Shown: positions 53,426 to 61,465 of the stretch, piece by piece
How positions within the stretch are numbered: position 1 is the stretch's first letter
How the letters are laid out: each line of letters starts with the position of its first letter
IMG/VR virus record: IMGVR_UViG_3300045974_000166
Span: 62,001 to 126,000 of that record
Length of the DNA stretch: 64,000 nt
DNA from: a virus
Strand: one strand, 5' to 3'
Notes under the pieces: generated by a model
The model's input: only the letters and a program-made list of their open reading frames with translations
Databases searched by the model: none
Told to the model about the DNA's origin: nothing
Made by a program: the position numbers and the translations under genes

Positions 53426-53896
53426 ATGGATTACAATACTCTAAAGCAGAATTCGTTCCAGTTCTCAATTGAAAGAATTCCAGAAACGATGTTCAAGGTA
53501 ACTTCAGTTAACCTGCCTAATGTTTCTGTACCTGCTCCAATGGCTTCATCGGCCGCATCGAACCAATGGTTTCCAGGTTCTACGTCAGAATTTGCACAAT
53601 TAGATCTCACATTCATCGTTGATGAAAATCTAAAGAATTACGAAGAACTTTTCCGTTGGATTACACAGCAACGCTTTGCGATTGGTGATGACTATATTTC
53701 TAAAAATGTGAATGAAGAAAAATTAGTATCCGATGGTACTTTACTGACGCTCACTAATGCTTCGAATCCTAACCGTGTAATCAAATTCTACGATATGTTT
53801 CCTACTAATGTCTCGGCACTGAACTTTAATACTCATTCTTCGGACATCGTAGAATGTACGGTTACTTTTTATCTTTCTCGGTTCGTTTTCGCATAA
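53426..53896 (+). CDS. 3: Tail tube-fold protein, probable tail completion protein gp3-like
   Basis: The 156-residue product has the tube fold pattern: SFQFSIERIP, VTSVNLPNVSVPAP, LDLTFIVDENLKNYEELFRWI, NPNRVIKFYDMFPTNVSALNF and a final strand VECTVTFYLSRF. It shares the FPTNxSxL signature with the gp19 gene at 42911. In related aquatic T4-like phages the protein between gp23 and uvsY is usually gp3, which caps the tail tube at the head end. That placement, rather than clear sequence identity with T4 gp3, is the reason for the call. A second tube-like protein of unknown use is the alternative. Confidence 0.6.
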   Translation: MDYNTLKQNSFQFSIERIPETMFKVTSVNLPNVSVPAPMASSAASNQWFPGSTSEFAQLDLTFIVDENLKNYEELFRWITQQRFAIGDDYISKNVNEEKLVSDGTLLTLTNASNPNRVIKFYDMFPTNVSALNFNTHSSDIVECTVTFYLSRFVFA

Positions 53897-53990
53897 AACC
53901 GATTTTGACCCTTATAAGTTATTGATCTATAAAGGTATTTTCGGTCGTTTTCCGAGAATCTCGAGTTTCCGATGGTCTATACAGCAAAAT

Positions 53991-54018
53991 TTTACTTTCT
54001 TCTGTATCCATTTATAAT
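53991..54018 (+). promoter_or_regulatory. Putative sigma70-type promoter before uvsY
   Basis: TTTACT at 53991-53996, 16 bases, then a perfect TATAAT at 54013-54018, ending 18 bases before the uvsY start. It lies in the 140-base gap after the gp3-like gene, otherwise AT-rich with a few short inverted repeats such as CGAGAATCTCG and no clear terminator. It has the same design as the promoter at 53163. Confidence 0.7.
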
Positions 54019-54036
54019 GAAATTTTGAACTAAAAT

Positions 54037-54477
54037 ATGCTAACAAATGAAGAATTAATGGCCCAATGGGCATTAGATTGTAAAATAGACCAGTCGCGAC
54101 TCTCAGAGAGAATGTCTTCTCACCCCATTCTGCACTCGAAATATCTTACATTTCTCCAAACGTACAAAATCAAACTCCGGACACTTTCTCTTAAGTACCA
54201 GAAACGTCGGCAGCTCATGACAAAATACTACAATGGTGAGATGACCGAAGATGAACTGATGGGTAATTACTTGAAGCAATGGCTTTACAAGAAACCTCTG
54301 CGGTCTGAAATGGAAAGCCTTCTTGATGCCGATGAATCTTTACAGCTGATCAAAGAACAAATTCTTTATATAGAAACTATGATTCAGGCATGTGAAAGCA
54401 TTCTCAAGGATGTAGGCAATCAATACTACTTGTTTAAATCAATAGTCGACCAAAACAAATTTTTATCAGGAGTTTAA
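54037..54477 (+). CDS. uvsY: UvsY recombination mediator
   Basis: The 146-residue helical product compares with 137 in T4 UvsY, which loads the UvsX recombinase onto gp32-coated single-stranded DNA. Seen in order are KIDQSRLSERMSSHPILHSKYL, a LKYQKRRQLMTKYYNGEM helix, then LYKKPLRSEMESLLDADESL and ESILKDVGNQYYLFKSIVD. These follow the UvsY pattern in aquatic T4-like phages. A sigma70-type promoter precedes it. uvsW two genes downstream supports the call. Confidence 0.85.
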   Translation: MLTNEELMAQWALDCKIDQSRLSERMSSHPILHSKYLTFLQTYKIKLRTLSLKYQKRRQLMTKYYNGEMTEDELMGNYLKQWLYKKPLRSEMESLLDADESLQLIKEQILYIETMIQACESILKDVGNQYYLFKSIVDQNKFLSGV

Positions 54478-54478
54478 T

Positions 54479-54745
54479 ATGAATGCAGGTGCAATTGCTA
54501 TAGCTACGGAACTAATGATCCGCTCGGACAAGAAGATGGTAGAAAAGATCTTCGATTGGATTGAGATGAATGTAAACGGTCAGCATATGTATGTGGATCA
54601 CAAGGCCGATTGTACTTATATCATTGGTGAATCTGATCTATTTGACACCCCAGTTCTGCTCAATGACTATCCGGTGTACAATTTGATCTATGAAAAACGT
54701 AAAGGCTTTATGCTGTACAAAACTGTGTCAACTGTTAAGTTATGA
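54479..54745 (+). CDS. Hypothetical protein between uvsY and uvsW
   Basis: The 88-residue product has an N-terminal helix (MNAGAIAIATELMI, then KKMVEKIFDWIEMN) followed by a mixed beta region (MYVDHKADCTYIIGESD). The start is one base after uvsY and the end overlaps uvsW by ATGA, so it belongs to the recombination operon. No family is recognised. A role in replication or recombination is suggested only by position. Confidence 0.5.
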   Translation: MNAGAIAIATELMIRSDKKMVEKIFDWIEMNVNGQHMYVDHKADCTYIIGESDLFDTPVLLNDYPVYNLIYEKRKGFMLYKTVSTVKL

Positions 54746-56226
54746 CCGACATCGTTGTCACTAAACTCAACGAGTCTTTTGTCAGAGTAAAGTCCGATCC
54801 CGACATAGCACGAGAAATCTCAGACGTCTACACATTTGAAATTCCTGGTGCCAAGTTTACACCATTGTATAAGATGGGAAGGTGGGATGGAAAAATCCGC
54901 ATCTTCAATATTGGAGCCAGAACTCTACCATACGGTCTGGCTAATGAGCTCAAAAAGTTTGCCGAAGAAAGAAACTACTCATTCGAGCTTGACATTCCAG
55001 ACATGACCGATGCAGGTCTAACATACAAAGATGTAGCAGATTTTGCATCCACTCTGGGTATTGACAAAAGAATTCCACCTATTGAGATCCGTGACTACCA
55101 GATCAATGGTGCTTTCCAAGCACTAAAGAACAAACGTGCAATTCTCCATGCTGCCACTGGAGCCGGTAAATCTCTAGTTCTGTTTATCATCTGCCGTTAC
55201 ATCGTAGAAGAACTACAGATGCGAGTGCTTATTGTTGTACCGACAATCTCACTTACATCTCAAATGAAGTCTGACTTTGCCGATTATGCATCTGGCACAG
55301 ATTGGTCAGCCGATGTTAATGTTCATTGTATCTCAGCAGGAGCCGATAAGAACGTTAAGAAACCTATCACAGTCTCTACATTCCAATCTATTTACAAGAT
55401 GGATTCAGATTGGTTAAACCAGTACGGTTGCATCATTGGAGACGAAGGGCACAAAATTGTAGCCAAGACGATCACAGGTATATATGAACGCGCCACAGAA
55501 GTGCAGTACAAACTTGCCTGTACAGGTACTCTGCATGACATGAAGTGCAACATTTTGGTAATGAAAGGCATCACGGGAGATGTCCATGAAATTGCTACGA
55601 CTTCAACTCTGATTGAGAACAAACAGCTTGTACCGTTGACTATCAAGGCGATTATTCTCAACCACCCAGATCATGTCGCTAAGGCATTTAAGAAGGCAGA
55701 ATATGATGACGAAATTAGGTACATAGTTTCTCTGTCAAAGCGAAATGAATTTGTCGCTAAACTTGCCTCCCAGTGCAAAGGAACGACTCTGGTGCTTTTT
55801 AGGTTCGTAGATCTACAAGGCACTGCTCTATATAGTTTAGTCTGTGACAAGGCACCAACTCGAAATGTTCACTATATCGATGGCACAGTCACGGGTAAGG
55901 ACCGAGAACTCATTCGGAAAGATGCCAATACAGGTGATGACATTATTGTTGCGAGCTATGCAGTTTTTTCTACCGGAGTTAATCTCCCAGCTATCGAGAA
56001 CATCATCTTTGCCCACCCTGCAAAATCTGCCATTACCATCATCCAGTCAATCGGCCGCGGCCTGAGACTCAAAGAAGGTAAAGATAAATGTACTTTATAC
56101 GATATTTCAGATAATATGACATACGGTAAAAAGCCAAATATTTCTTATAGGCATCTAGGTGACCGATTAGGAACTTACACTAAGAATGGCTTCACCTATT
56201 CTATGGTAAATGTAAACTTTAAATGA
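54742..56226 (+). CDS. uvsW: UvsW DNA/RNA helicase
   Basis: The 494-residue product is close to T4 UvsW (503), a superfamily 2 helicase that unwinds D-loops and R-loops and stops origin-dependent replication late in infection. Motifs: Q-motif region RDYQINGAF, Walker A ATGAGKSL (K143), motif Ia VVPTISLTSQM, DEGH at 234-237, motif III ACTGTL, and motif VI QSIGRGLRLK. The N-terminal about 100 residues (GRWDGKIRIFN) match the UvsW DNA-binding domain. Complete and intact. Confidence 0.95.
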   Translation: MTDIVVTKLNESFVRVKSDPDIAREISDVYTFEIPGAKFTPLYKMGRWDGKIRIFNIGARTLPYGLANELKKFAEERNYSFELDIPDMTDAGLTYKDVADFASTLGIDKRIPPIEIRDYQINGAFQALKNKRAILHAATGAGKSLVLFIICRYIVEELQMRVLIVVPTISLTSQMKSDFADYASGTDWSADVNVHCISAGADKNVKKPITVSTFQSIYKMDSDWLNQYGCIIGDEGHKIVAKTITGIYERATEVQYKLACTGTLHDMKCNILVMKGITGDVHEIATTSTLIENKQLVPLTIKAIILNHPDHVAKAFKKAEYDDEIRYIVSLSKRNEFVAKLASQCKGTTLVLFRFVDLQGTALYSLVCDKAPTRNVHYIDGTVTGKDRELIRKDANTGDDIIVASYAVFSTGVNLPAIENIIFAHPAKSAITIIQSIGRGLRLKEGKDKCTLYDISDNMTYGKKPNISYRHLGDRLGTYTKNGFTYSMVNVNFK

Positions 56227-56240
56227 AAGGTGAACTTTAA

Positions 56241-56639
56241 ATGTCTAAAATTGCTAAAATTGAACATCCTTGTTTTGCTGTAAAATTATCCTCGGGAGAA
56301 ACTTTACTTACTGGCTCCTCTTATGTGGCAGAAGGGATGATGTTTTTTCTATACCCACTAAAGATAAATTTTACTCCTGTCCTTTTTGATGATAAAATTG
56401 TAACACAATACATTCCAACGCTGTACCAACCTTTTGGAGACAATAAATATATCCCCATCATTGCAGAACATGTTATTTCTATCCTAAAGGCTTCTGAAGC
56501 CGATACAAGATTTTACAACAATTCTCTTCATGGACTTATAATTGAAGAAACTAGAAGGTTGTTGGCTTTTGATTCTATAATGAATAGAGTCGATTATGAA
56601 GACAAATTAATTATGGCCCCACCAAATGCAATTCAATGA
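56241..56639 (+). CDS. Conserved aquatic T4-like phage hypothetical protein
   Basis: The 132-residue product begins with a small beta domain (HPCFAVKLSSGETLLTGSSY) followed by MMFFLYPLKINFTP, YIPTLYQPFGDNKYIPI and VISILKASEADTRFY. The order (short beta barrel, HPxxL/YPLKI, PF...IP...V) matches a hypothetical family found near uvsW in cyanophages and relatives. The fold may be Lsm/SH3-like. It overlaps the primase gene by 14 bases. The function is unknown. Confidence 0.55.
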   Translation: MSKIAKIEHPCFAVKLSSGETLLTGSSYVAEGMMFFLYPLKINFTPVLFDDKIVTQYIPTLYQPFGDNKYIPIIAEHVISILKASEADTRFYNNSLHGLIIEETRRLLAFDSIMNRVDYEDKLIMAPPNAIQ

Positions 56640-57657
56640 TGACTATTTTCTTCAAGTTTCATATGCTAAAATTTTAGGATCTAGGTTAGAAAGATTCCGG
56701 GTTAAAAAAGAATCTCCATTTTTGGCTGCGGCCAGATGTCCAGTCTGTGGTGATTCTGCTAAGGTAAAAACAAAGACACGATTTCAACTCTATGAGAAAA
56801 ATCATTCAATAAACTGTCTTTGCTTTAATTGTGGTCTTTCGACTACTCTAACTAGTTTCTTAAAGACTCACTATAAGCAGTTGTTTGATGAATTCATATT
56901 TGAGAAATTTAGACATAATGCACCAGCTGCAAAAAAAGAATTCGTACCGGAAATAGTAAAATATGAACAGTGTGACGAACCAGATGAATTGAAGTTGCAA
57001 TTGGTCTCTGACTTACCAGATGATCATTTTGCAAAGCAATACATAAAAGAGAGAAAACTTCCCGCTTACCCTTTTTATTATACGGACAAATTCTATGAAT
57101 ACTCTTCCCAGTTTAATGACACCTTCGAATCAAACACAAGAGACGAAGCCCGCATCATCATTCCCTTCTTCGACAGAAAAGGCAAGATCTTTGCGTACCA
57201 GGGAAGAGACCTTTCAGACCACTCAAACCAAAAATACATCACAGTCAAAATTAATGAAAAGACGCCTCTGTTATTTGGTTTCGAGCGACTTGACTTAAAT
57301 AAACCTATGACCTTGTTAGAAGGTCCTTTAGATTCTCTATTCATAGAAAATGCCATGGCATCTGTGAATGCATCTCTTGCGACTACTGCTAACTGGTTTT
57401 TAAAAGGAACTAAGATCAACAGTGATTTACTCACTGTTGTACTAGATAATGAACCGAGAAATAGAGCGGTAGTGAAGGAATATGAAAAAGCTATTGAGTC
57501 AGGATTAAAGATAGTAATCTGGCCAAAAGTCGTTGAACAATACAAAGACATAAACAACATGATTATCCATGGAATAGACCCAGTAACTCTGATCAAGAGT
57601 AATACATATAAGGGTTTAATGGCAAACTTAAAACTAAATGAATGGAAAAAGGTATAA
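56626..57657 (+). CDS. 61: DNA primase gp61
   Basis: The 343-residue product matches T4 gp61 (342) in length. It has an N-terminal zinc finger with C38-x2-C41 and C66-x2-C69 (CPVCGD, CFNCGL) and a TOPRIM core with MTLLEGPLDSLFIENA (E and D metal ligands) and VVLDNEPRN. gp61 makes pentaribonucleotide primers for lagging strands with the gp41 helicase. It overlaps both the gene before it and, if the earlier start is used, the reductase after it. Confidence 0.92.
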   Translation: MQFNDDYFLQVSYAKILGSRLERFRVKKESPFLAAARCPVCGDSAKVKTKTRFQLYEKNHSINCLCFNCGLSTTLTSFLKTHYKQLFDEFIFEKFRHNAPAAKKEFVPEIVKYEQCDEPDELKLQLVSDLPDDHFAKQYIKERKLPAYPFYYTDKFYEYSSQFNDTFESNTRDEARIIIPFFDRKGKIFAYQGRDLSDHSNQKYITVKINEKTPLLFGFERLDLNKPMTLLEGPLDSLFIENAMASVNASLATTANWFLKGTKINSDLLTVVLDNEPRNRAVVKEYEKAIESGLKIVIWPKVVEQYKDINNMIIHGIDPVTLIKSNTYKGLMANLKLNEWKKV

Positions 57658-57662
57658 ACACA

Positions 57663-59888
57663 ATGACACAAGAACGAGAATATTCAGGTAACCTAATGCT
57701 GGCGGAATCAAAATTTTATATGGGTTACTCTAGATGGGATGAAGCTAAGGGTGGGTATGAAACATGGGAGGAATCGGTAGCTCGTGTAATGAATATGCAT
57801 CGGAATAAGTACGCTAATATCATGTCTCCGGAATTGGATGAAGCATTGAAATTTGCCCAAGCCGCATACACCGAGAAACTTGTACTTGGTGCTCAACGTG
57901 CTCTACAGTTCGGTGGTGAACAGATCTTCAAACATGAATCTCGTATGTACAACTGTTCGGTCTCCTATGCCGACAGGCCAGCATTCTTTAATGAATGTAT
58001 GTATCTTATGCTTTCTGGTTGTGGTGTTGGTTTCTCAGTTGGTAAGAAACGTATCGCCAAACTTCCAAACATTGCTCGGCGTTCTCAAAAGAAGGTTAAA
58101 CTCTATCAGATTCCAGATTCTATTGAGGGTTGGTCAGAAGCATTTGGTGTTCTGTTAAGTTCATATTTCACAGAGGGTGCAACTCACCCAGAGTACCGCG
58201 GTTGCCAAGTTCACTTTGACTTTACTAAAATTCGCCCAGAAGGTGCTAAAATCTCTGGTGGTTTTAAGGCACCAGGTCCAGACGGTCTCCGTGCTGCTCT
58301 GATCAAATGTGAAGATGTTCTTGAAAATCTTCTAATTGAGAAACCTGTATCTAGACTAAATACTATTTCGGCATATGACTTTGTGATGCACATGTCTGAT
58401 GCCGTTCTTTCTGGTGGTGTTCGGCGCTCGGCAACTATTTGTGTATTTGATAAAGATGATCAGGCTATGTTGAATGCCAAAACTGGTGATTGGTTTGTTT
58501 CTAATCCTCAGCGCGGTCGTTCGAATAACTCTGCTCTCATTATCCGTGATGATCTTGAACGTGACGAATGGGCTCTAATTATGAAGTCCGTTAAAGAATT
58601 TGGTGAGCCAGGATTCATCTTTGCCGACTCAGATGACTTCATGTTCAATCCATGTGTTGAGATTGGTATGTTACCACAGACCGAAGATGGTCGCTCTGGT
58701 TTCCAATTCTGTAACCTCACAGAGATCAATGGTCGTAAGTGTGTAGACAAAGAAACTTTCCTACGTGCTTGCCGTGCATCCGCAATTCTTGGTACTGTCC
58801 AAGCGGGGTATACAAACTTCAAATACGTCTCGAAAGAAACAAAAGAGATTACAGACCGTGAAGCTCTCATTGGTTGTTCTATTACCGGTTGGATGAACAA
58901 TCCAGACATTCTGTTCGACAAAGACAACATGATTGAAGGTGCTAGATTAGTACTGGAAGTCAATGCTCAAATTGCCGACCTTATTGGTATCAACCATGCA
59001 GCTCGCGGTACTTGTGTGAAACCATCTGGCAATGCATCGACACTTCTTACTTCTGCATCAGGTATTCATGGAGAACATGCCGAGCAATTATTCCGTCATG
59101 TACAAATGAATGTGAATGACGAAGTTGCCAAGCATATTATGGACATCAATCCAAAAATGGTAGAGAAATCTGTGTGGTCATCCAACGGTACCGATATTGT
59201 GGTGGCATTCCCAATTGTTACCAAACCGGGTTCTAAGTACAAGTCCGAATTGCTCGGTGTAAAACAACTTGAGTATGTAAAACTTGCTCAACAGTACTGG
59301 GTCGAATACGGCACCAATGTAGAACTCTGTGCTCATCCAAAACTACGCCACAATGTTTCCAACACTATTACCGTAGACAACTGGGATGAAGTTGAGCAAT
59401 ATCTGTTTGACAACCGTGAGTTCTTTGCTGGTGTTTCTCTTATGGCAGGTTCTGGTGATAAGGCCTATGCTCAGGCTCCATTCACTGAGGTACTTACTTT
59501 TGAAAAGATTGTGAAAATTCATGGTGAAGGTTCCTTGTTTGCATCAGGTCTGATCGTTGAAGCACTCCGTGCCTACAATGAGAATCTTTGGTTGGCCTGT
59601 GACACAATGCAGGGTAAGGGTCTCAAACTCTCGGCTGAATCTGAAGATCTGCTTAAACGTGATTGGATTCGTAGAGCAACTAAATTTGCTTCTAATTATT
59701 TCAATGATGATCTCGACCGTATGATCGCTTGTCTTAAGGATTGTTACAATCTGCACAAGTGGAGTAACATCGTTAGGTCTATGTACTACATAGACTTCTC
59801 AAAAGAACTTCAGGCTCAGCAGTACGTAAGTGTAGATTCTTTGGCTGGTGCAGCTTGTTCTGGAGGAACATGTGAATTAGTTTGGTGA
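57663..59888 (+). CDS. nrdJ: Class II (adenosylcobalamin-dependent) ribonucleotide reductase
   Basis: I favour ATG 57663, which does not overlap the primase; an ATG at 57642 is possible. The 741-residue product carries the radical chemistry: C98 (MYNCSV) and C350 (QFCNLTE) as the reducing pair, and N329-P-C331-V-E333 as the radical cysteine and glutamate. The C-terminal CSGGTC can relay electrons from thioredoxin. LMLSGCGVGFSV and FGGEQI agree with the monomeric B12-dependent class. No small (NrdB) subunit or activase follows. It converts ribonucleotides to deoxyribonucleotides for phage DNA, without oxygen dependence but needing host or environmental cobalamin. Confidence 0.88.
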   Translation: MTQEREYSGNLMLAESKFYMGYSRWDEAKGGYETWEESVARVMNMHRNKYANIMSPELDEALKFAQAAYTEKLVLGAQRALQFGGEQIFKHESRMYNCSVSYADRPAFFNECMYLMLSGCGVGFSVGKKRIAKLPNIARRSQKKVKLYQIPDSIEGWSEAFGVLLSSYFTEGATHPEYRGCQVHFDFTKIRPEGAKISGGFKAPGPDGLRAALIKCEDVLENLLIEKPVSRLNTISAYDFVMHMSDAVLSGGVRRSATICVFDKDDQAMLNAKTGDWFVSNPQRGRSNNSALIIRDDLERDEWALIMKSVKEFGEPGFIFADSDDFMFNPCVEIGMLPQTEDGRSGFQFCNLTEINGRKCVDKETFLRACRASAILGTVQAGYTNFKYVSKETKEITDREALIGCSITGWMNNPDILFDKDNMIEGARLVLEVNAQIADLIGINHAARGTCVKPSGNASTLLTSASGIHGEHAEQLFRHVQMNVNDEVAKHIMDINPKMVEKSVWSSNGTDIVVAFPIVTKPGSKYKSELLGVKQLEYVKLAQQYWVEYGTNVELCAHPKLRHNVSNTITVDNWDEVEQYLFDNREFFAGVSLMAGSGDKAYAQAPFTEVLTFEKIVKIHGEGSLFASGLIVEALRAYNENLWLACDTMQGKGLKLSAESEDLLKRDWIRRATKFASNYFNDDLDRMIACLKDCYNLHKWSNIVRSMYYIDFSKELQAQQYVSVDSLAGAACSGGTCELVW

Positions 59889-59892
59889 TTGC

Positions 59893-59900
59893 ATTAAATA
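59893..59900 (+). promoter_or_regulatory. Putative late promoter ATTAAATA overlapping the hairpin
   Basis: The exact octamer ends on the first base of a perfect hairpin before the GIY-YIG gene. With the usual spacing, a late transcript would begin near 59906-59908, inside the 5' arm of the hairpin. Confidence 0.6.
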
Positions 59901-59926
59901 TCTACCAGAGTAACTTTCTGGTAGAT
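59900..59926 (+). promoter_or_regulatory. Hairpin enclosing the ribosome site of the GIY-YIG gene
   Basis: A perfect 10-bp stem, ATCTACCAGA (59900-59909) with TCTGGTAGAT (59917-59926), and a 7-base loop. The 3' arm contains the only ribosome-site-like bases (GGTAG) and ends one base before the ATG at 59928. Read-through transcripts should hide the start. T4 uses such hairpins for I-TevI, soc and lysozyme. Confidence 0.75.
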
Positions 59927-59927
59927 T

Positions 59928-60383
59928 ATGACTTGGATTTATGAAAACGAGCCGGTGACTGAGGTAGACCCAAAGTACATCGGCTTTATATATAGAATTA
60001 CGAATTTGATAGATGGCCGCATGTACATAGGTAAGAAAAAATCTACGTTCAAAAAGACATCTATCAAAACTGTAAAATTGAAGAATGGCGAAAAGAGAAA
60101 GAAAAAAATTCGATCTTTAGTTCCATCTGACTGGGATACCTATTATGGATCTTCGGAAGAATTAAAGAAAGATGTAGAAACTCTTGGTAAAGAAAATTTC
60201 AAACGAGAAATTACCAGGTGGTGTCGTACACTAACAGAGCTGACATATTTCGAAGCCCGAGAGCAGTTTGTTAGTGATTGTCTTTTATATCCAGATAAAT
60301 TCTATAATGCTTGGATTTCATGCAGAACTCGCAGAGATCATTTACTAAAATACGCACAAAATGAAAGTTGTATTAAAATCTAA
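59928..60383 (+). CDS. GIY-YIG family endonuclease
   Basis: The 151-residue product shows the GIY-YIG core: IGFIYRITNL (residues 18-27, G-F-I-Y in place of G-I-Y) and MYIGKKK (32-38), then a basic stretch, SDWDTYYGSSEELKKDV, and FEAREQFVSD with the usual glutamate, and YNAWISC. Free-standing phage homing nucleases and other single-domain nucleases belong here. It stands alone after the reductase gene behind a hairpin and late promoter motif, the control typical of T4 homing endonucleases. It overlaps the next gene by 23 bases. The target is unknown. Confidence 0.85.
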   Translation: MTWIYENEPVTEVDPKYIGFIYRITNLIDGRMYIGKKKSTFKKTSIKTVKLKNGEKRKKKIRSLVPSDWDTYYGSSEELKKDVETLGKENFKREITRWCRTLTELTYFEAREQFVSDCLLYPDKFYNAWISCRTRRDHLLKYAQNESCIKI

Positions 60384-60564
60384 AGAAGTAGTTGATGAAC
60401 TACCTTTTTATATTATTAAGAAGGTAATCTACATCTATGATACAGAACATTGCTTTATACTGCTTAGCAATCTGGCTCATACATTCATTGACGAATATGA
60501 AATTTCTTTCATTATAGATTCGCAAGGTATTGTGAATCCAAAGTCGATCAAAATAGTAAACTAA
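60361..60564 (+). CDS. Small hypothetical protein
   Basis: The 67-residue product is a beta-alpha-beta-type chain (MKVVLKSKEVVDELPFYIIKK read in two parts) with many aromatic and Ile residues. Its start lies inside the end of the GIY-YIG gene. No family is recognised. The overlap and AT-rich codon use make it moderately credible. Confidence 0.4.
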   Translation: MKVVLKSKEVVDELPFYIIKKVIYIYDTEHCFILLSNLAHTFIDEYEISFIIDSQGIVNPKSIKIVN

Positions 60565-60567
60565 CGC

Positions 60568-60584
60568 GTGAGGTCGTTCCTCAC
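60568..60584 (+). other. Small hairpin before the transglycosylase gene
   Basis: GTGAGG and CCTCAC form a 6-bp stem with a TCGTT loop, ending 10 bases before the ATG at 60595, in a region with little ribosome-site sequence. It may affect translation. No T-run follows, so it is not a terminator. Confidence 0.35.
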
Positions 60585-60594
60585 ACAAACTAAG

Positions 60595-61221
60595 ATGAAA
60601 CCTAACAAACTGCCTCCAAAGGCATCACAGAAGCCTTTTGCTTCTATTCTCAAAAGTAAAGCCTTTGATATTTTTAAGTATTCTACTTATGTTGTACTTG
60701 CATTAGCAATTTTGAGTGGAATGATATATCTTGATGTGCCTAAACAACCTGTGGTCGTGCAAAAATCTACTCAAGAAACTGAGATATTTCTTTTGAGCAA
60801 AACTGCCTCTATCATTGCCCGCGATGGCGCTATTCCTTTAGAATTGGCCAAGAAATATGCACTATGGATTTATGAGGCTGCAGCCAAGTACTCTCTTGAT
60901 CCTGTACTACTACTTTCTGTGATGTACACTGAGTCTGGTTTTAACTATAAAGCAGTTTCTGCCTCTGGTCCCATTGGACTATTCCAAATTGCAGCATCAC
61001 AGCATAAAGACAAAACCACTTATGTAGCTCTATTTGATCCACATAACAATATTATGGTTGGTGCACAGATCATCAGAGAATATGCAGATCGATCTAAAAA
61101 TATGGTAGAAACTTTGCTACGTTATAGCGGCACATTGGGTGAACCACCAGACTATGCTAATAAGGTCCTAAATACCAAAAAGCGGTACGACAATGAAATT
61201 ATGAAAGCGATGGCACTATGA
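60595..61221 (+). CDS. Membrane-anchored lytic transglycosylase (SLT domain)
   Basis: I prefer ATG 60595 (208 residues); a GTG at 60568 inside a hairpin would add nine. A basic N-terminus leads to one membrane segment (YVVLALAILSGMIYL, about 32-46), so the catalytic part would face the periplasm. Residues about 95-200 are an SLT lysozyme-like domain: E113 in MYTESGFNYKAVS is the catalytic acid, then GPIGLFQIA and NNIMVGAQIIREY. Such enzymes cleave glycan strands non-hydrolytically. It is far from the lysis cassette. It could remodel the wall during infection, help export through the wall, or act in superinfection control. It overlaps the AbrB-like gene by ATGA. Confidence 0.82.
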   Translation: MKPNKLPPKASQKPFASILKSKAFDIFKYSTYVVLALAILSGMIYLDVPKQPVVVQKSTQETEIFLLSKTASIIARDGAIPLELAKKYALWIYEAAAKYSLDPVLLLSVMYTESGFNYKAVSASGPIGLFQIAASQHKDKTTYVALFDPHNNIMVGAQIIREYADRSKNMVETLLRYSGTLGEPPDYANKVLNTKKRYDNEIMKAMAL

Positions 61222-61403
61222 ATTACACTCTAGAGGTAAAAGAAGCAGAAAACGGAGAACTGTATATTGAGTTTCCGTCTGAGATGATGGAAGCGCTTGG
61301 CTGGGCAGCAGGTGACACTTTGAATTTTGCCGTACAAGATGATGGTTCTATAATCATTAAAAATTGTACATGCAATTTTCTGCGTGATATAATTAAATCT
61401 TAG
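61218..61403 (+). CDS. AbrB/MazE-like swapped-hairpin protein
   Basis: The 61-residue product has the AbrB/MazE pattern: GELYIEFPSEMMEALGW, then AAGDTLNF and DDGSIIIKN. In bacteria this DNA-binding fold is found in transition regulators and antitoxins. Similar stand-alone proteins are common in cyanophages. No toxin gene lies beside it, so a regulatory rather than toxin-antitoxin role seems more likely. It is the last gene before the peptide-modification cluster, separated by a 62-base gap. Confidence 0.65.
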   Translation: MNYTLEVKEAENGELYIEFPSEMMEALGWAAGDTLNFAVQDDGSIIIKNCTCNFLRDIIKS

Positions 61404-61437
61404 ATGAAAACAGTTATTGAAATTTAAATCTTCAACC

Positions 61438-61445
61438 ATTAAATA
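61438..61445 (+). promoter_or_regulatory. Putative late promoter ATTAAATA before the RiPP cluster
   Basis: The exact octamer used before gp6 and gp18 lies 20 bases before the radical SAM gene, in a 62-base gap after the AbrB-like gene. It suggests that the cluster is expressed by the phage late programme. Confidence 0.55.
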
Positions 61446-61465
61446 GATAAAAGAAAGTTACCAGC

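Noticed and set aside
56205-56245. Short direct repeat AACTTTAAATG around the end of uvsW and the next start
   Set aside because: Two 11-base copies are seen, but they coincide with a stop codon and a start codon and may be chance or a small duplication. No function can be supported.
57093-57671. A 192-codon minus-strand reading frame
   Set aside because: It is the shadow of the primase gp61 coding sequence, whose zinc finger and TOPRIM motifs are clear.
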